Source: DATBIS01 sp036556805 (GTDB taxonomy: Bacteria > Actinomycetota > UBA4738 > HRBIN12). From it: a stretch of DNA of 44,224 bases. The DNA lies in assembly GCA_036556805.1 (NCBI GenBank), contig DATBIS010000019.1, forward strand, positions 1 through 44,224, read 5' to 3'. Positions within the stretch are counted from its first letter, which is position 1; each line of letters opens with the position of its first letter. A program made the position numbers and the translations under genes. Under the pieces are notes generated by a model. The model did not search any database. It worked only from the letters and a program-made list of their open reading frames with translations, and had not been told where the DNA came from. Shown in pieces: positions 31,193 through 38,783 of the stretch.

Positions 31193-31872
31193 TACTCACA
31201 CCTCGGCACCTCGGCGCGCTTGACCCGATCGAGCTCCACGGCAGAGAGCTTCTCGTGGCACCCGCCGCAGACGCCGTCCACGAGCGCGGCGGCGCCCACG
31301 CCCTTCTTCTGCCGGCGGAGGTCCTCGTACAGCTCGAGCAGCTCCGGGTCGAACACCGGCGCGAGCCGTTCGCGTTCCTCGGCCTTCGCGCGAAGATCCG
31401 CGCCGATCTGTTCGAGCTCCGACGCGGCACTCCCCGCGAGCTCGTCGAGCGCGCCGCGGACCTCGGACGCGCTCGCGTCTTCCTCTTTCGCGCGCCGCTC
31501 GAGCTCCTCTCGCTGCTCGAGGATCTCCAGGAGCTCGTCCTCGCGCTCCGAGCGCCGCCGGCCGAGGTTCTGGATCTCGTGCTGCAGCGACTCGAGCTCC
31601 TTGGCGTTGGCAATGCTCCCGTCGTACAGGCGCTTCTCCTCCGCACCGGCCTTCTGGGTGAGCGACTCGATCTCGTGCTCCAGGCGTTGCTGGTCGCGCC
31701 CGAGGGCGTCGATCGAGAGCCTCGTCTCCCCCAGCTGGGCTTCGGCCGCGTCGGCGCGCGAGCGCGCCGACGCGACCTCGGCGCCGGACTCGAGGGCTCG
31801 CCGCCGCGCGGCGAGCCGATCGACGCCCGAGTCGAGCTCCTGGAGCTCCAGGAGGCGGTTGAGTCCGTGCAT
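31168..31872 (-). CDS. Coiled-coil protein with C4 zinc ribbon (COG1579, Rv2229c-like)
   Basis: A 234-residue protein. Residues about 5-175 form a long antiparallel coiled coil rich in Glu, Arg and Ala (SLTQKAGAEEKRLYDGSIAN, KELESLQHEIQNLGRRRSER). Residues about 195-234 form a zinc ribbon with two CxxC pairs, DGVCGGCHEKLS and PRCEYCRRIL. The architecture equals COG1579/CdsZ-type proteins, for which nucleic-acid or ribosome-related roles have been proposed. A TACCCT box lies nine bases before the ATG, so the transcript is nearly leaderless. It overlaps and is co-transcribed with the RNase H gene, a widely conserved actinobacterial pair. Confidence 0.88.
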   Translation of the reverse strand: MHGLNRLLELQELDSGVDRLAARRRALESGAEVASARSRADAAEAQLGETRLSIDALGRDQQRLEHEIESLTQKAGAEEKRLYDGSIANAKELESLQHEIQNLGRRRSEREDELLEILEQREELERRAKEEDASASEVRGALDELAGSAASELEQIGADLRAKAEERERLAPVFDPELLELYEDLRRQKKGVGAAALVDGVCGGCHEKLSAVELDRVKRAEVPRCEYCRRILVL

Positions 31873-31961
31873 CGCGTGCGAAGGGTAGTCGATCGACCGA
31901 GATTGCCCGCGTGCCTCGGCCCGCGCCGCTCGTCTTCGGCGCCGTGAGCGCGATGCGGTGT

Positions 31962-31992
31962 CCCGTCCGGGCGCCGAACGCCGCCCGACGGG
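31962..31992 (-). terminator. Terminator-like hairpin after the pilin gene
   Basis: Arms at 31962-31973 and 31982-31992 pair over about 11 bp with one bulged base. It sits 11 bases beyond the pilin stop on the minus strand. It lacks a T tract, so its strength is uncertain. The rest of the 130-base gap to the zinc-ribbon gene shows nothing else. Confidence 0.4.
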
Positions 31993-32002
31993 CCCGGTGG
32001 TC

Positions 32003-32188
32003 TTAGGGGAACTTGACGGTGCTGAATCCGCTGTTCGTGGCCTTCCCGAGCAGGCTCACCGCGGTCACGATGACCGCCGCGATCATCCCAACCATGATCG
32101 CGTACTCGACGGCCGTCGCGCCGCCCTGCTCCGACGCTCGGCGACGCAGGTCGGACCACCACACCTGCGCGCGAGCGCACAACTTCAT
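32003..32188 (-). CDS. Flp-type pilin subunit (orphan)
   Basis: A 61-residue Flp/Fap pilin precursor. After a short basic leader (MKLCARAQVWWSDLRRRASE) comes the type IVb signature QGGATAVEYAIMVGMIAAVI: a prepilin-peptidase site with the Glu needed five residues or so into the mature chain, and one hydrophobic helix that forms the pilus core. No tad genes (tadA, tadB, tadC, tadV) are in the window, so assembly must use genes elsewhere. Upstream in-frame GTG codons at 32194 and 32203 are possible starts, since GGAGG lies closer to them. The gene has a sigma-28-like promoter and an 8-bp leader hairpin at 32227-32249. Confidence 0.85.
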   Translation of the reverse strand: MKLCARAQVWWSDLRRRASEQGGATAVEYAIMVGMIAAVIVTAVSLLGKATNSGFSTVKFP

Positions 32189-32271
32189 GAGCACAGCATT
32201 CACCCCCTCCGAGGTCGGTCCGCTCAGGCCGCCCCCGTGCTGGGCGGCCCTCGCGTACCGTCTTACCGACA

Positions 32272-32300
32272 TCATCGGTGGCCACAGGCACGATCTTGAG
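32272..32300 (-). promoter_or_regulatory. Sigma-28-like promoter of the pilin gene
   Basis: On the minus strand CTCAAG (32300-32295) and ACCGATGA (32279-32272) are separated so that TCAA and the -10 octamer are 16 bases apart, one more than ideal. Transcription would start near 32264, leaving a leader of about 75 bases. The remaining interval up to 32400 shows only the TATCCT box of the divergent amidohydrolase. Confidence 0.45.
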
Positions 32301-32400
32301 TCCTCGGAGGCACGAGTTCACGCTCCGTGGCCTACCCCTGGTGCTCGCCCCAGGACCCCCCATCCGCCCGATCGGGAACCGTGGGTATCCTCCGGCCGCG

Positions 32401-34047
32401 ATGGCACGACCGGCCGACCTCGTGATCACCGGCGCCGACGTCTACACGGTGGACGCCGCTCGCCGATGGGCGCACGCCGTCGCGATCCGCGACGGACGCA
32501 TCGTGGCGGTGGGCTCGGAGGGCGACGTGCGGGAGGCGGTCGGTGCGGCGGCCGACGTCCTGCACCTGCCCGGCCGCATGGTGGTACCCGGGTTCCAGGA
32601 CGCGCACGTACACGCGCCGTTCGCCGGCCGCTACCTGCTGCACGTGGAGCTCCACGACCTCCCCGGCGTCGACGCCTATCGCGACGCCGTCGCGAGGTAC
32701 GCGGCGGAGCACCCCGACGAGCCCGCGATCTTCGGCGGCGGGTGGGCGATGGAGCACTTTCCCGGCGGCACGCCCACCAAGGACCTGCTCGACGACGTCG
32801 TCTCCGACCGGCCGGTGTTGCTCGTGAACCGCGACATCCACGGCGCGTGGGCGAACTCGAAGGCGTTCGAGGTCGCCGGGGTCACGCGCGAGACGCCCGA
32901 TCCGCCCGACGGTCGCTTCGAGCGCGACGGGCGAGGTGAGCCGAGCGGGACTATGCACGAGGGAGCCTTCATCGCCATGCAGGATCGCGTGATCCCGGCG
33001 CCGAGCCGGGAGGACTGGGAGCGCGCGATCCTCCTGGCACAGTCCTACCTGCACTCGCTCGGGATCACCGGTTGGCAGGACGCGTGGACGCTGCCGGAGA
33101 CCCTTCGCGCGTACGTGGCGCTCGCGGATCGGTCCGAGCTCACGGCCCACGTCGTCGCGGCGCTCTGGTGGGACCGCGACCGCGGCGAGGAACAGATCGA
33201 CGGGTTGCTCGAGCAGCGCGACTGGGGCACCGTCGGCAACGTGCGCGCCACGGCGGTGAAGATCATGACGGACGGGGTCGTGGAGAACTTCACGGCCGCG
33301 ATGCTCGACCCGTACCTCGACGGTGACGGCCGCTCGACCGGGAACCGCGGACTGGCCTATCTCGAACACGACGTCCTCGCCTCCGCCGTCACGCACCTGG
33401 ATCGGCTCGGGTTCCAGGTCCACATGCACGCGATCGGCGACAGGGCGGTGCGCAGCTCGCTCGACGCGTGCGAGGCGGCGATCCGCACGAACGGTCGGCG
33501 CGACGCTCGTCACCACATCGCCCACCTGCAGATCGTGCAGCCCGCCGACCTCCCGCGGTTTCGCGAGCTCGGCGTCGTCGCGAACGCCCAGCCGTTCTGG
33601 GCGCAGCGGGAGCCCCAGATGGACGAGCTCACGGTGCCGTTCCTCGGGCACGAGCGGGCGGCGCTGCAGTACCCGTTCGCGTCGCTGCTCAGCTCCGGCG
33701 CTTCGCTCGCGTTCGGGAGCGACTGGTCCGTCACCACGCCGAGCCCGCTCTTGGAGATCGAGGTGGCCGTGACGCGAGTGGGACCGTCGCACCGGTCGGC
33801 GCCGCCGTTCCTTCCGCACGAGCGGCTCTCGCTCGCCGACGCGATCGCCGCCTTCACGATGGGGTCGGCGCGCGTGCAGTTCAACGATCGCGACTGCGGC
33901 TCGATCGAGCCGGGAAAGGTCGCCGACCTCGCGGTCGTCGACCGCAACCTCTTTCGCGACGATCCGATCGGCGACGCGCGCGTGGAGCTCACCCTCGTCG
34001 ACGGCCGCGTCGTGCACGACGGCTCCGTTGCCCAAGCCGGCGCGTGA
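32401..34047 (+). CDS. YtcJ-like amidohydrolase
   Basis: A 548-residue metal-dependent hydrolase of the amidohydrolase_3/YtcJ family (COG1574). It has the N-terminal small beta domain (DLVITGADVYTVDAARRWAH), the metal motif DAHVH, the later ligands HMHAIGDRAV and HHIAHLQIVQPADLPRF, and the catalytic Asp in FGSDWSVTTPSPLLEI, followed by the C-terminal beta return (GSIEPGKVADLAVVDRNLF). All are intact. Family members act on amides or cyclic amides; natural substrates are mostly unknown. The frame is open for 120 bases upstream, but the ATG at 32401 gives the usual N-terminus and lies nine bases after a TATCCT -10 box (32386-32391). Confidence 0.9.
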   Translation: MARPADLVITGADVYTVDAARRWAHAVAIRDGRIVAVGSEGDVREAVGAAADVLHLPGRMVVPGFQDAHVHAPFAGRYLLHVELHDLPGVDAYRDAVARYAAEHPDEPAIFGGGWAMEHFPGGTPTKDLLDDVVSDRPVLLVNRDIHGAWANSKAFEVAGVTRETPDPPDGRFERDGRGEPSGTMHEGAFIAMQDRVIPAPSREDWERAILLAQSYLHSLGITGWQDAWTLPETLRAYVALADRSELTAHVVAALWWDRDRGEEQIDGLLEQRDWGTVGNVRATAVKIMTDGVVENFTAAMLDPYLDGDGRSTGNRGLAYLEHDVLASAVTHLDRLGFQVHMHAIGDRAVRSSLDACEAAIRTNGRRDARHHIAHLQIVQPADLPRFRELGVVANAQPFWAQREPQMDELTVPFLGHERAALQYPFASLLSSGASLAFGSDWSVTTPSPLLEIEVAVTRVGPSHRSAPPFLPHERLSLADAIAAFTMGSARVQFNDRDCGSIEPGKVADLAVVDRNLFRDDPIGDARVELTLVDGRVVHDGSVAQAGA

Positions 34048-34063
34048 GTCGATACTTTGCCGC

Positions 34064-34630
34064 ATGGACCGAGAACTCACGCTCCGCTACTGGAAGGCCG
34101 TCGCCGATCTCCCGGCCGACCGCGCGCGAGCGCTCGTCGAGCTCGACGCGTGCTTCCGCCTTGGATCGGTTCCCCCACATCCGTCGGGACCGCTCGAGGG
34201 TCGGCTGCTCACCACCACGTTGGGGTACGGGCTCGATGCGATCGCGATGGGCCTCACGCGGCTGTGGATGCCTTGGAAGGGAAAGGCGTTCGAGCCGGAA
34301 GCGAAGGAGGGACGCAACCTCTTCTCCCCCGAGTTCCGTCGGGCGATGCGCGTCCTCTGGCCGGCGTACGAGGATCTGCGAGCCGAGGAGCCCGGCCGCC
34401 TTTCGACGTTTCGCTTCACGACTTGGGAGGGACCGGGCGCGATCCATCCCGACGTCCAAACATTCAAGATCGATTACGACCACGAAGGCAGCCCGGGATT
34501 CTTGATTCGACCGATCCTCGACGAGCTCACGCAGATCGAGCCCGGCTTGTGCCTGGGGCAGGCGCTCCTGCGGTGGCGGGGGGAGATGCGGAGGGTGGCC
34601 TGGTTCTCGCTCACCGACCCCCATCCCTGA
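34064..34630 (+). CDS. Conserved-looking protein of unknown function
   Basis: I do not recognise this 188-residue, soluble protein. It has no signal peptide or membrane helix. Features are an N-terminal helix (LRYWKAVADLPADRARALVE), a GPLEGRLLTTTLGYG strand region, a WMPWKGKAFEPEAKEGRNLF block, and a C-terminal strand-rich part with conserved-looking aromatic residues (RFTTWEGPGAIHPDVQTFKI, LCLGQALLRWRGEMRRVAWF). The last block reads like a lipid- or ligand-binding beta barrel ('ExGxxxGxxxLRW...'). Codon use is typical of the window. A GATACT -10 box is seven bases before the ATG, so the gene is probably leaderless. The cold-shock gene follows after 126 bases. Confidence 0.65.
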   Translation: MDRELTLRYWKAVADLPADRARALVELDACFRLGSVPPHPSGPLEGRLLTTTLGYGLDAIAMGLTRLWMPWKGKAFEPEAKEGRNLFSPEFRRAMRVLWPAYEDLRAEEPGRLSTFRFTTWEGPGAIHPDVQTFKIDYDHEGSPGFLIRPILDELTQIEPGLCLGQALLRWRGEMRRVAWFSLTDPHP

Positions 34631-34685
34631 TAAGGTCCCCGACGAGGGCACGGATCGCGGTTTTGGCTACGAGCAGTCCCTCACA

Positions 34686-34703
34686 GCGGCCGTTGCCGGC
34701 CGC
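34686..34703 (+). other. Hairpin in the leader of the cold-shock gene
   Basis: GCGGCCG and CGGCCGC pair across a TTGC loop, about 55 bases before the start codon. Long structured leaders that refold in the cold are known for cspA genes; whether this one does is not visible. A TAAGGT box at 34632-34637 may be the promoter -10, giving a leader of over 100 bases. Confidence 0.35.
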
Positions 34704-34756
34704 AGGCCCGACGGGCAGCCCCAAGGCCCCGACGGCGAAGGAAGGAGGGATCGCAC

Positions 34757-34960
34757 GTGGCAACCGGAACCGTGAAGTGGTTCAGCTCTGAGAAGGGCTT
34801 CGGCTTCATCACTCCCGAGGACGGCAGCGCAGATGTGTTCGTGCACTTCAGCGCGATCCAGGGAGAGGGATACCGCAACCTCGATGAGGGGCAGCGGGTC
34901 GAGTACGACGTGACCCAGGGGCAGAAAGGCCCCCAGGCCGCGAACGTCAAGCCCGCCTGA
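34757..34960 (+). CDS. cspA: Cold-shock protein
   Basis: A 67-residue single cold-shock domain that binds single-stranded RNA or DNA and melts secondary structure. Both nucleic-acid motifs are complete: RNP1 as KGFGFI (residues 13-18) and RNP2 as VFVHF (27-31), with W8 and F9 before them (TVKWFSSEKGFGFI). Length and sequence match the family throughout. The start is GTG with an ideal AAGGAGGG eight bases before it, indicating strong translation. An excellent terminator follows after 15 bases, so it is transcribed alone. Which of several actinobacterial csp paralogues it is cannot be told; the symbol is generic. Confidence 0.95.
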   Translation: MATGTVKWFSSEKGFGFITPEDGSADVFVHFSAIQGEGYRNLDEGQRVEYDVTQGQKGPQAANVKPA

Positions 34961-34975
34961 GCTCGCGAGCGTGAG

Positions 34976-35003
34976 AAAGGGTCCGGCGAACGCCGGACCC
35001 TTT
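34976..35003 (+). terminator. Intrinsic terminator of the cold-shock gene
   Basis: A perfect 13-bp stem (AAAGGGTCCGGCG with CGCCGGACCCTTT) around an AA loop, beginning 15 bases after the stop. It is flanked by A and T runs on both sides, so it could work in either direction. Confidence 0.85.
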
Positions 35004-35049
35004 CCGTGTGCTCCGGGCGCCATGCGGCCGCGGCTATGCTCGCGGCCGC

Positions 35050-35796
35050 ATGGCTTCCTCCCCCACCCGCCGGACCACGGTCGTGATCGTCGCGGCGGCC
35101 GCGGTCGCCGCGCTCTGCGTGCGACTCGGCTTCTGGCAGCTCTCGCGGCTCCACGAGCGGCAGGCGTTCGAACGAGCGGTCGCCGCCGGCCTCGCGAGCG
35201 ATCCCAAGCCGATCGATGATGTGCTGCCCGCCGGCGCCGCGGCGGACGTCGACGCCGTGCGCTACCGGCGCGTCGTGGCGACCGGCACGTTCGACCCCGC
35301 GAACGAGGTCATCCTCTACGGACGGGGCCTCGGCGACCGCGAGGGTCACCACGTGCTCACGCCGCTCGTGCTCGGCGACGGCACCGCGGTGGTGGTCGAT
35401 CGAGGGTGGGTGCCGTTCCGCGACGACGCCCCCCCTGTGGCCGAGGCCTCTCCCCCTGCCGGAGAGGTCACGGTGACCGGCATCCTGGTCCCGTCCGAGG
35501 GCGGGCTCCCCGGCGGCGGGGGCGGCCCCCCGGCCCGGCAACTCACGCACGCGGACCTCGCGCAGCTCGCGAGCCAGCTCCCGTATTCGATCGAGCCCCT
35601 CTGGCTGCTCCTGCAACGCGAGTCGCCGCCCGCGGGCGCTCTTCCCGAGCCCGCACCGTTCGCGATGCCGGAGGCGCCACCGCACCTTTCCTACGCGATC
35701 CAGTGGTTCGCGTTCGCCGTGATCGCGGTCGTGGGCGCCGCGATCCTCGTCCGTCGCGACCGGGCGCCGGCGCCGCCGAGCGAACCGCCGGAATAG
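35050..35796 (+). CDS. SURF1-family cytochrome oxidase assembly protein
   Basis: A 248-residue membrane protein of the SURF1/Shy1 family, which helps insert heme a in aa3-type cytochrome c oxidase. It has the required topology: an N-terminal membrane helix (about 10-27), an outer domain, and a C-terminal helix (about 215-235). Signature blocks are GFWQLSRLHER, RYRRVVATGTFD, HHVLTPLVLGDGTAVVVDRG followed by WVP, and HLSYAIQWFAFA at the end. The ATG at 35050 is nine bases after TATGCT (35035-35040), so it is likely leaderless. No oxidase genes are nearby. A SURF1-like gene also lies near the RNase H and zinc-ribbon genes in mycobacteria (Rv2235). Confidence 0.9.
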   Translation: MASSPTRRTTVVIVAAAAVAALCVRLGFWQLSRLHERQAFERAVAAGLASDPKPIDDVLPAGAAADVDAVRYRRVVATGTFDPANEVILYGRGLGDREGHHVLTPLVLGDGTAVVVDRGWVPFRDDAPPVAEASPPAGEVTVTGILVPSEGGLPGGGGGPPARQLTHADLAQLASQLPYSIEPLWLLLQRESPPAGALPEPAPFAMPEAPPHLSYAIQWFAFAVIAVVGAAILVRRDRAPAPPSEPPE

Positions 35797-35841
35797 CGAC
35801 CAGGCCCCAGCCGTTCACGTTGCCGTGAGAAGGGAGACCCC

Positions 35842-36804
35842 ATGCCTGCCGTGACCCCGCACGATCCACTCGTCTTGCCGCGCATCGAGTTGCGCGAGGG
35901 CTCGACGTCGCGGCCGGTGCTCGCCGTCGTCGACGCGCGCGTCGGCCTCGAGGGCGAGGGATTCACCGTTCGCCGGGCGTTCACCGACCTCGACCTGCGA
36001 TACGCCGACCCGTTCCTCCTGTTGGATCACATGGGAGCGGTCGAGTATGCGCCGTACGAGGCGAAGGGTGCGCCCGATCATCCGCACCGCGGGTTCGAGA
36101 CCGTCACGTACATGCTCGACGGCAAGATCCGCCACCGGGACTCGAACGGCGGCGGCGGCGTGATCACCGACGGCGCCACCCAATGGATGACCGCGGGGGC
36201 CGGGATCGTGCACTCGGAGATGCCCACCGAGGACCTCGTCGTCGCCGGGGGCCTCTTCCACGGAGTCCAGCTGTGGGTGAACTTGCCCGGCTCGCACAAG
36301 TGGAACCCGCCGCGCTATCAGGACATCCAGGCGTCGAGGCTGGGCTTGCTCGCCGGCGAGGACGCCGGGGCCGTCGTGCGCGTGATCGCCGGCGACGTCG
36401 GTGGGCACGACGGGCCCGGTTCGACCTTCACGCCGATCACCTACGCGCACGCGAGCATCTCGCCGGGTGCCGAGCTGCGCGTCCCATGGCGCAAGAGCTT
36501 CAACGCGCTCGTCTACGTGCTCGCCGGCCGGGGATCGATCGGGGCGGCCGAGCGCGCGCCGATCCGGGAGGGGCAGCTGGGGGTCTTCGGTCCGGACGGC
36601 GACCACGTGGAGGTGCGTGCGGACGCGACGCAGGATTCGAACGTGCCGGCCCTCGAGGTGCTGCTGCTCGGCGGACAGCCGATCCGCGAGCAGATCGCCT
36701 GGTATGGCCCGTTCGTGATGAACACCCGCGAGGAGATCATCCAGGCGATCGAGGACTACCAGGCCGGCCGGATGGGCTCGATCCCGGCCGAGCCGGCCTC
36801 CTAG
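35842..36804 (+). CDS. Pirin-family protein
   Basis: A 320-residue bicupin. The N-terminal cupin (about 40-150) has the iron-binding His/Glu set in HPHRGFETVTYMLDGKIRH and the second block TAGAGIVHSEMP; the C-terminal cupin (about 190-300) is degenerate in metal ligands (FNALVYVLAGRGSIG). Bacterial pirins range from quercetinase activity to regulation of pyruvate dehydrogenase in Serratia; the role here is open. The ATG at 35842 is preceded by AGAAGGGAGA, a good ribosome site. Its TAG stop overlaps the stop of the convergent Rieske gene at the palindrome CTAG. Slightly longer than the usual 280-300 residues. Confidence 0.92.
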   Translation: MPAVTPHDPLVLPRIELREGSTSRPVLAVVDARVGLEGEGFTVRRAFTDLDLRYADPFLLLDHMGAVEYAPYEAKGAPDHPHRGFETVTYMLDGKIRHRDSNGGGGVITDGATQWMTAGAGIVHSEMPTEDLVVAGGLFHGVQLWVNLPGSHKWNPPRYQDIQASRLGLLAGEDAGAVVRVIAGDVGGHDGPGSTFTPITYAHASISPGAELRVPWRKSFNALVYVLAGRGSIGAAERAPIREGQLGVFGPDGDHVEVRADATQDSNVPALEVLLLGGQPIREQIAWYGPFVMNTREEIIQAIEDYQAGRMGSIPAEPAS

Positions 36805-37142
36805 CTCACCGGTCTCGGCCGGATCTCGACGTCGTCGCCCGCGACGCGGGTCTCGTACGCCGGCACCGGGTGCGTCGCGGGGCCTCGGCGCACGGCGCCG
36901 GTCGCGAGGTCGAACATGCTTCCGTGCGCGGGACAGGTCGCGATCGGCGTGCCGGTCCTCACGTCGATCGGGCCGCGATGCAACGGCGCGCCCTGGTGCG
37001 TGCAGGTGTTCGCGATCGCGAACACGTCCTCCGATCGCGCGTACACGAGCACCGCGCCCCAAGGGCTCTCGACCCGCACGGGCTTCCCGTCCGGCACCTC
37101 GTCGGCGCCGATCACCCTCGACCAGCCGTTCTCGTCGGCCAC
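36801..37142 (-). CDS. Rieske-type ferredoxin
   Basis: A 113-residue soluble Rieske [2Fe-2S] protein. The cluster ligands are C47 and H49 in CTHQGAPL and C70 and H73 in CPAHGSMFD, the standard CxH...CxxH set of the ferredoxins that feed ring-hydroxylating oxygenases, and of NirD-like proteins. There is no membrane anchor and no disulfide Cys pair of the respiratory Rieske type. The start overlaps the end of the ferredoxin reductase gene by 31 bases, so the two are co-transcribed and very likely partners: reductase to Rieske to an unidentified acceptor. No oxygenase is in the window. Confidence 0.93.
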   Translation of the reverse strand: MADENGWSRVIGADEVPDGKPVRVESPWGAVLVYARSEDVFAIANTCTHQGAPLHRGPIDVRTGTPIATCPAHGSMFDLATGAVRRGPATHPVPAYETRVAGDDVEIRPRPVS

Positions 37143-38323
37143 GCCGGCAGCCTAGCAACCGGCTCGCGCGCGGCGATCCGCGGGATCGCGCCGCGGATGG
37201 CCTCGGGCCGGTCGATCGCCGCGGCCGCCTCGAGGATCCCGCCGGCGGAGAAGTACGCCACGAGGCCGCCGTCGTCGCGCCGCACGCTGGTGGCGTCCCA
37301 CGTGCCGTGGAACCCGGCGAACTGCAGCTCGTGGTCGTACTGATCGGACCAGAACCACGGGACCTCGTCGTAGGGGCGACCCGCTCCCAGCATGCTGCGG
37401 GCCGCCGCGCGTCCGTGCCGCCGCGCGTTCTGCCAGTGCTCGACGCGCATGCGCCGCCCGACCGAGGGATGCTGGAACCGCGCGACGTCGCCCGCCGCGA
37501 AGATGCCCTCGACGTTCGTGCGGGACAGCTCGTCCACGAGGATGCCGTCGTCGACCTCGATCGGGGTTTCCTCCGCGAGCTCGGTCGCGGGCTCGACGCC
37601 GAGCGCGAGCACCGCAAGGTCGCACGCGAGCCGCTCGCCGTTCGTCGTGAGGACCGCCTCGACGCGTCCCCTCCCTTCGATGGACTCGAGTCGATCGTTC
37701 GCAACGAGCCGCACGCCGTTCGACCGATGGATCTCGTCGAGCTCGCGGCCGACCTCGTCCCCGAAGATCCTCCCGAGGGGGAACGCCTCGCTCACGATCC
37801 CCGTCACCTCCAGGCCGAGCGACCGGAGCGACGCCGCGACCTCCGAGCCGATGAAGCTCATGCCGGCGACCACGGCGGAGCGGCCGGCAACGGCGTCTTC
37901 GCGAAGCCGGTCGCACTCGTCGACCGTGCGAAGGAGGTACACGCCGTCCGCGTCGGCGCCGGGGATCGGCGGGGTGCGGTTGCGACAGCCGGTCGCGAGC
38001 AGCAGCCGGTCGAACGGCAGCTCCTCTCCCTCCGCGAGTCGCACGATCCTTCGATCGACGTCGATCGCAACCGCTCGCGAACCGGTGCGAAGGTCGACGT
38101 CGTGGTCGGACCAGAATTCGGCGGGCCGAACGAGCAGCTCCTCGAAGGGGACCTCGCCGCGCAGATAGGACTTCGACAGCTCGGGACGCTCGTACGGCAC
38201 GCGCGGCTCCTCGCCGATCAGCGCAAGCGCGCCCTCGAACCCGTCCTTGCGCAGGGTCACGGCGGCGGTCGCGCCCGCGAGGCTTGCGCCGACGACGACG
38301 ATGCGTTGCGGGGCGGCGGGCAC
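37112..38323 (-). CDS. NAD(P)H:ferredoxin reductase (FAD-dependent)
   Basis: A 403-residue flavoprotein of the BphA4/AIF-like reductase class. It has the FAD motif RIVVVGASLAGATAAVTLRK, the conserved RPELSKSYL and LLLATGCRNR blocks, an NAD(P) site with an unusual sequence (AVVAGMSFIGSEVAASLRSL, where GxGxxG becomes GMSFIG), and the second FAD motif GIFAAGDVARF. The C-terminal domain with VEHWQNARRHGRAAARSML and PWFWSDQYDHELQFAGF is diagnostic for oxygenase-type ferredoxin reductases. The start is GTG at 38323, five bases after the preceding gene's stop, with GAGG before it. It should reduce the Rieske ferredoxin encoded next. Confidence 0.92.
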   Translation of the reverse strand: MPAAPQRIVVVGASLAGATAAVTLRKDGFEGALALIGEEPRVPYERPELSKSYLRGEVPFEELLVRPAEFWSDHDVDLRTGSRAVAIDVDRRIVRLAEGEELPFDRLLLATGCRNRTPPIPGADADGVYLLRTVDECDRLREDAVAGRSAVVAGMSFIGSEVAASLRSLGLEVTGIVSEAFPLGRIFGDEVGRELDEIHRSNGVRLVANDRLESIEGRGRVEAVLTTNGERLACDLAVLALGVEPATELAEETPIEVDDGILVDELSRTNVEGIFAAGDVARFQHPSVGRRMRVEHWQNARRHGRAAARSMLGAGRPYDEVPWFWSDQYDHELQFAGFHGTWDATSVRRDDGGLVAYFSAGGILEAAAAIDRPEAIRGAIPRIAAREPVARLPAWPTRTAGRG

Positions 38324-38328
38324 GGTCC

Positions 38329-38736
38329 TCAGACGTGCGTCGTGTCGGCCAATCGGCGCGCGAGCACCCGCAGCATCGCGACCGCGATCCTCGGCTCGGT
38401 CTCGAGCAGCCTCGCGAAATCCGCCCTCGCGATCGCGAGACAGCGCACCGGCGTCGTCGCCCGCACGCGCGCCGTCCTCGGGCCGCCCCCGAGCAGCGCC
38501 AGCTCCCCGAAGAACTCCCCCGGGCCGTACTCGACGATCCGACCCCCCGGGATGTCCACCTCGACGGCGCCCTCCTCGAGCACGAACATGCCCGCGCCCT
38601 CCATGCCGCGCTCGATGAGCACGTGGCCGGCACCGGCCTCGAACTCGCTACACACGCGCGTGATCATCGCGAGCGCGTCGTCGTCGAGCCCCGAGAACAG
38701 GGGGATCGCGCGCAGGGTTTCGATCGAGTCGCCCAC
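38329..38736 (-). CDS. Stand-alone cyclic-nucleotide-binding domain protein
   Basis: A 135-residue protein that is just one CNB (Crp-type) domain: helix IETLRAIPLFSGLDDDALAM, beta barrel, phosphate-binding cassette GEFFGELALLGGGPRTARVR, and the C helix PRIAVAMLRVLARRLADTT. The cassette keeps the Gly-Glu and Arg that bind cAMP or cGMP. There is no helix-turn-helix, so it is not a Crp regulator by itself. The frame stays open upstream, but the GTG at 38736 begins the conserved domain. It heads the operon with the ferredoxin reductase and Rieske protein, suggesting nucleotide-dependent control of that electron chain; this is inference from position only. Confidence 0.82.
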   Translation of the reverse strand: MGDSIETLRAIPLFSGLDDDALAMITRVCSEFEAGAGHVLIERGMEGAGMFVLEEGAVEVDIPGGRIVEYGPGEFFGELALLGGGPRTARVRATTPVRCLAIARADFARLLETEPRIAVAMLRVLARRLADTTHV

Positions 38737-38783
38737 CGGGCGAGAGCTATACCACGCGCCTGCTGCGGTGACCGCGGCGAGGT

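Noticed and set aside
32189..32300. Cyclic-di-GMP riboswitch before the pilin gene
   Set aside because: The leader has a hairpin, but the conserved GEMM blocks (such as CACGCACAGGGCAAACC) are absent.
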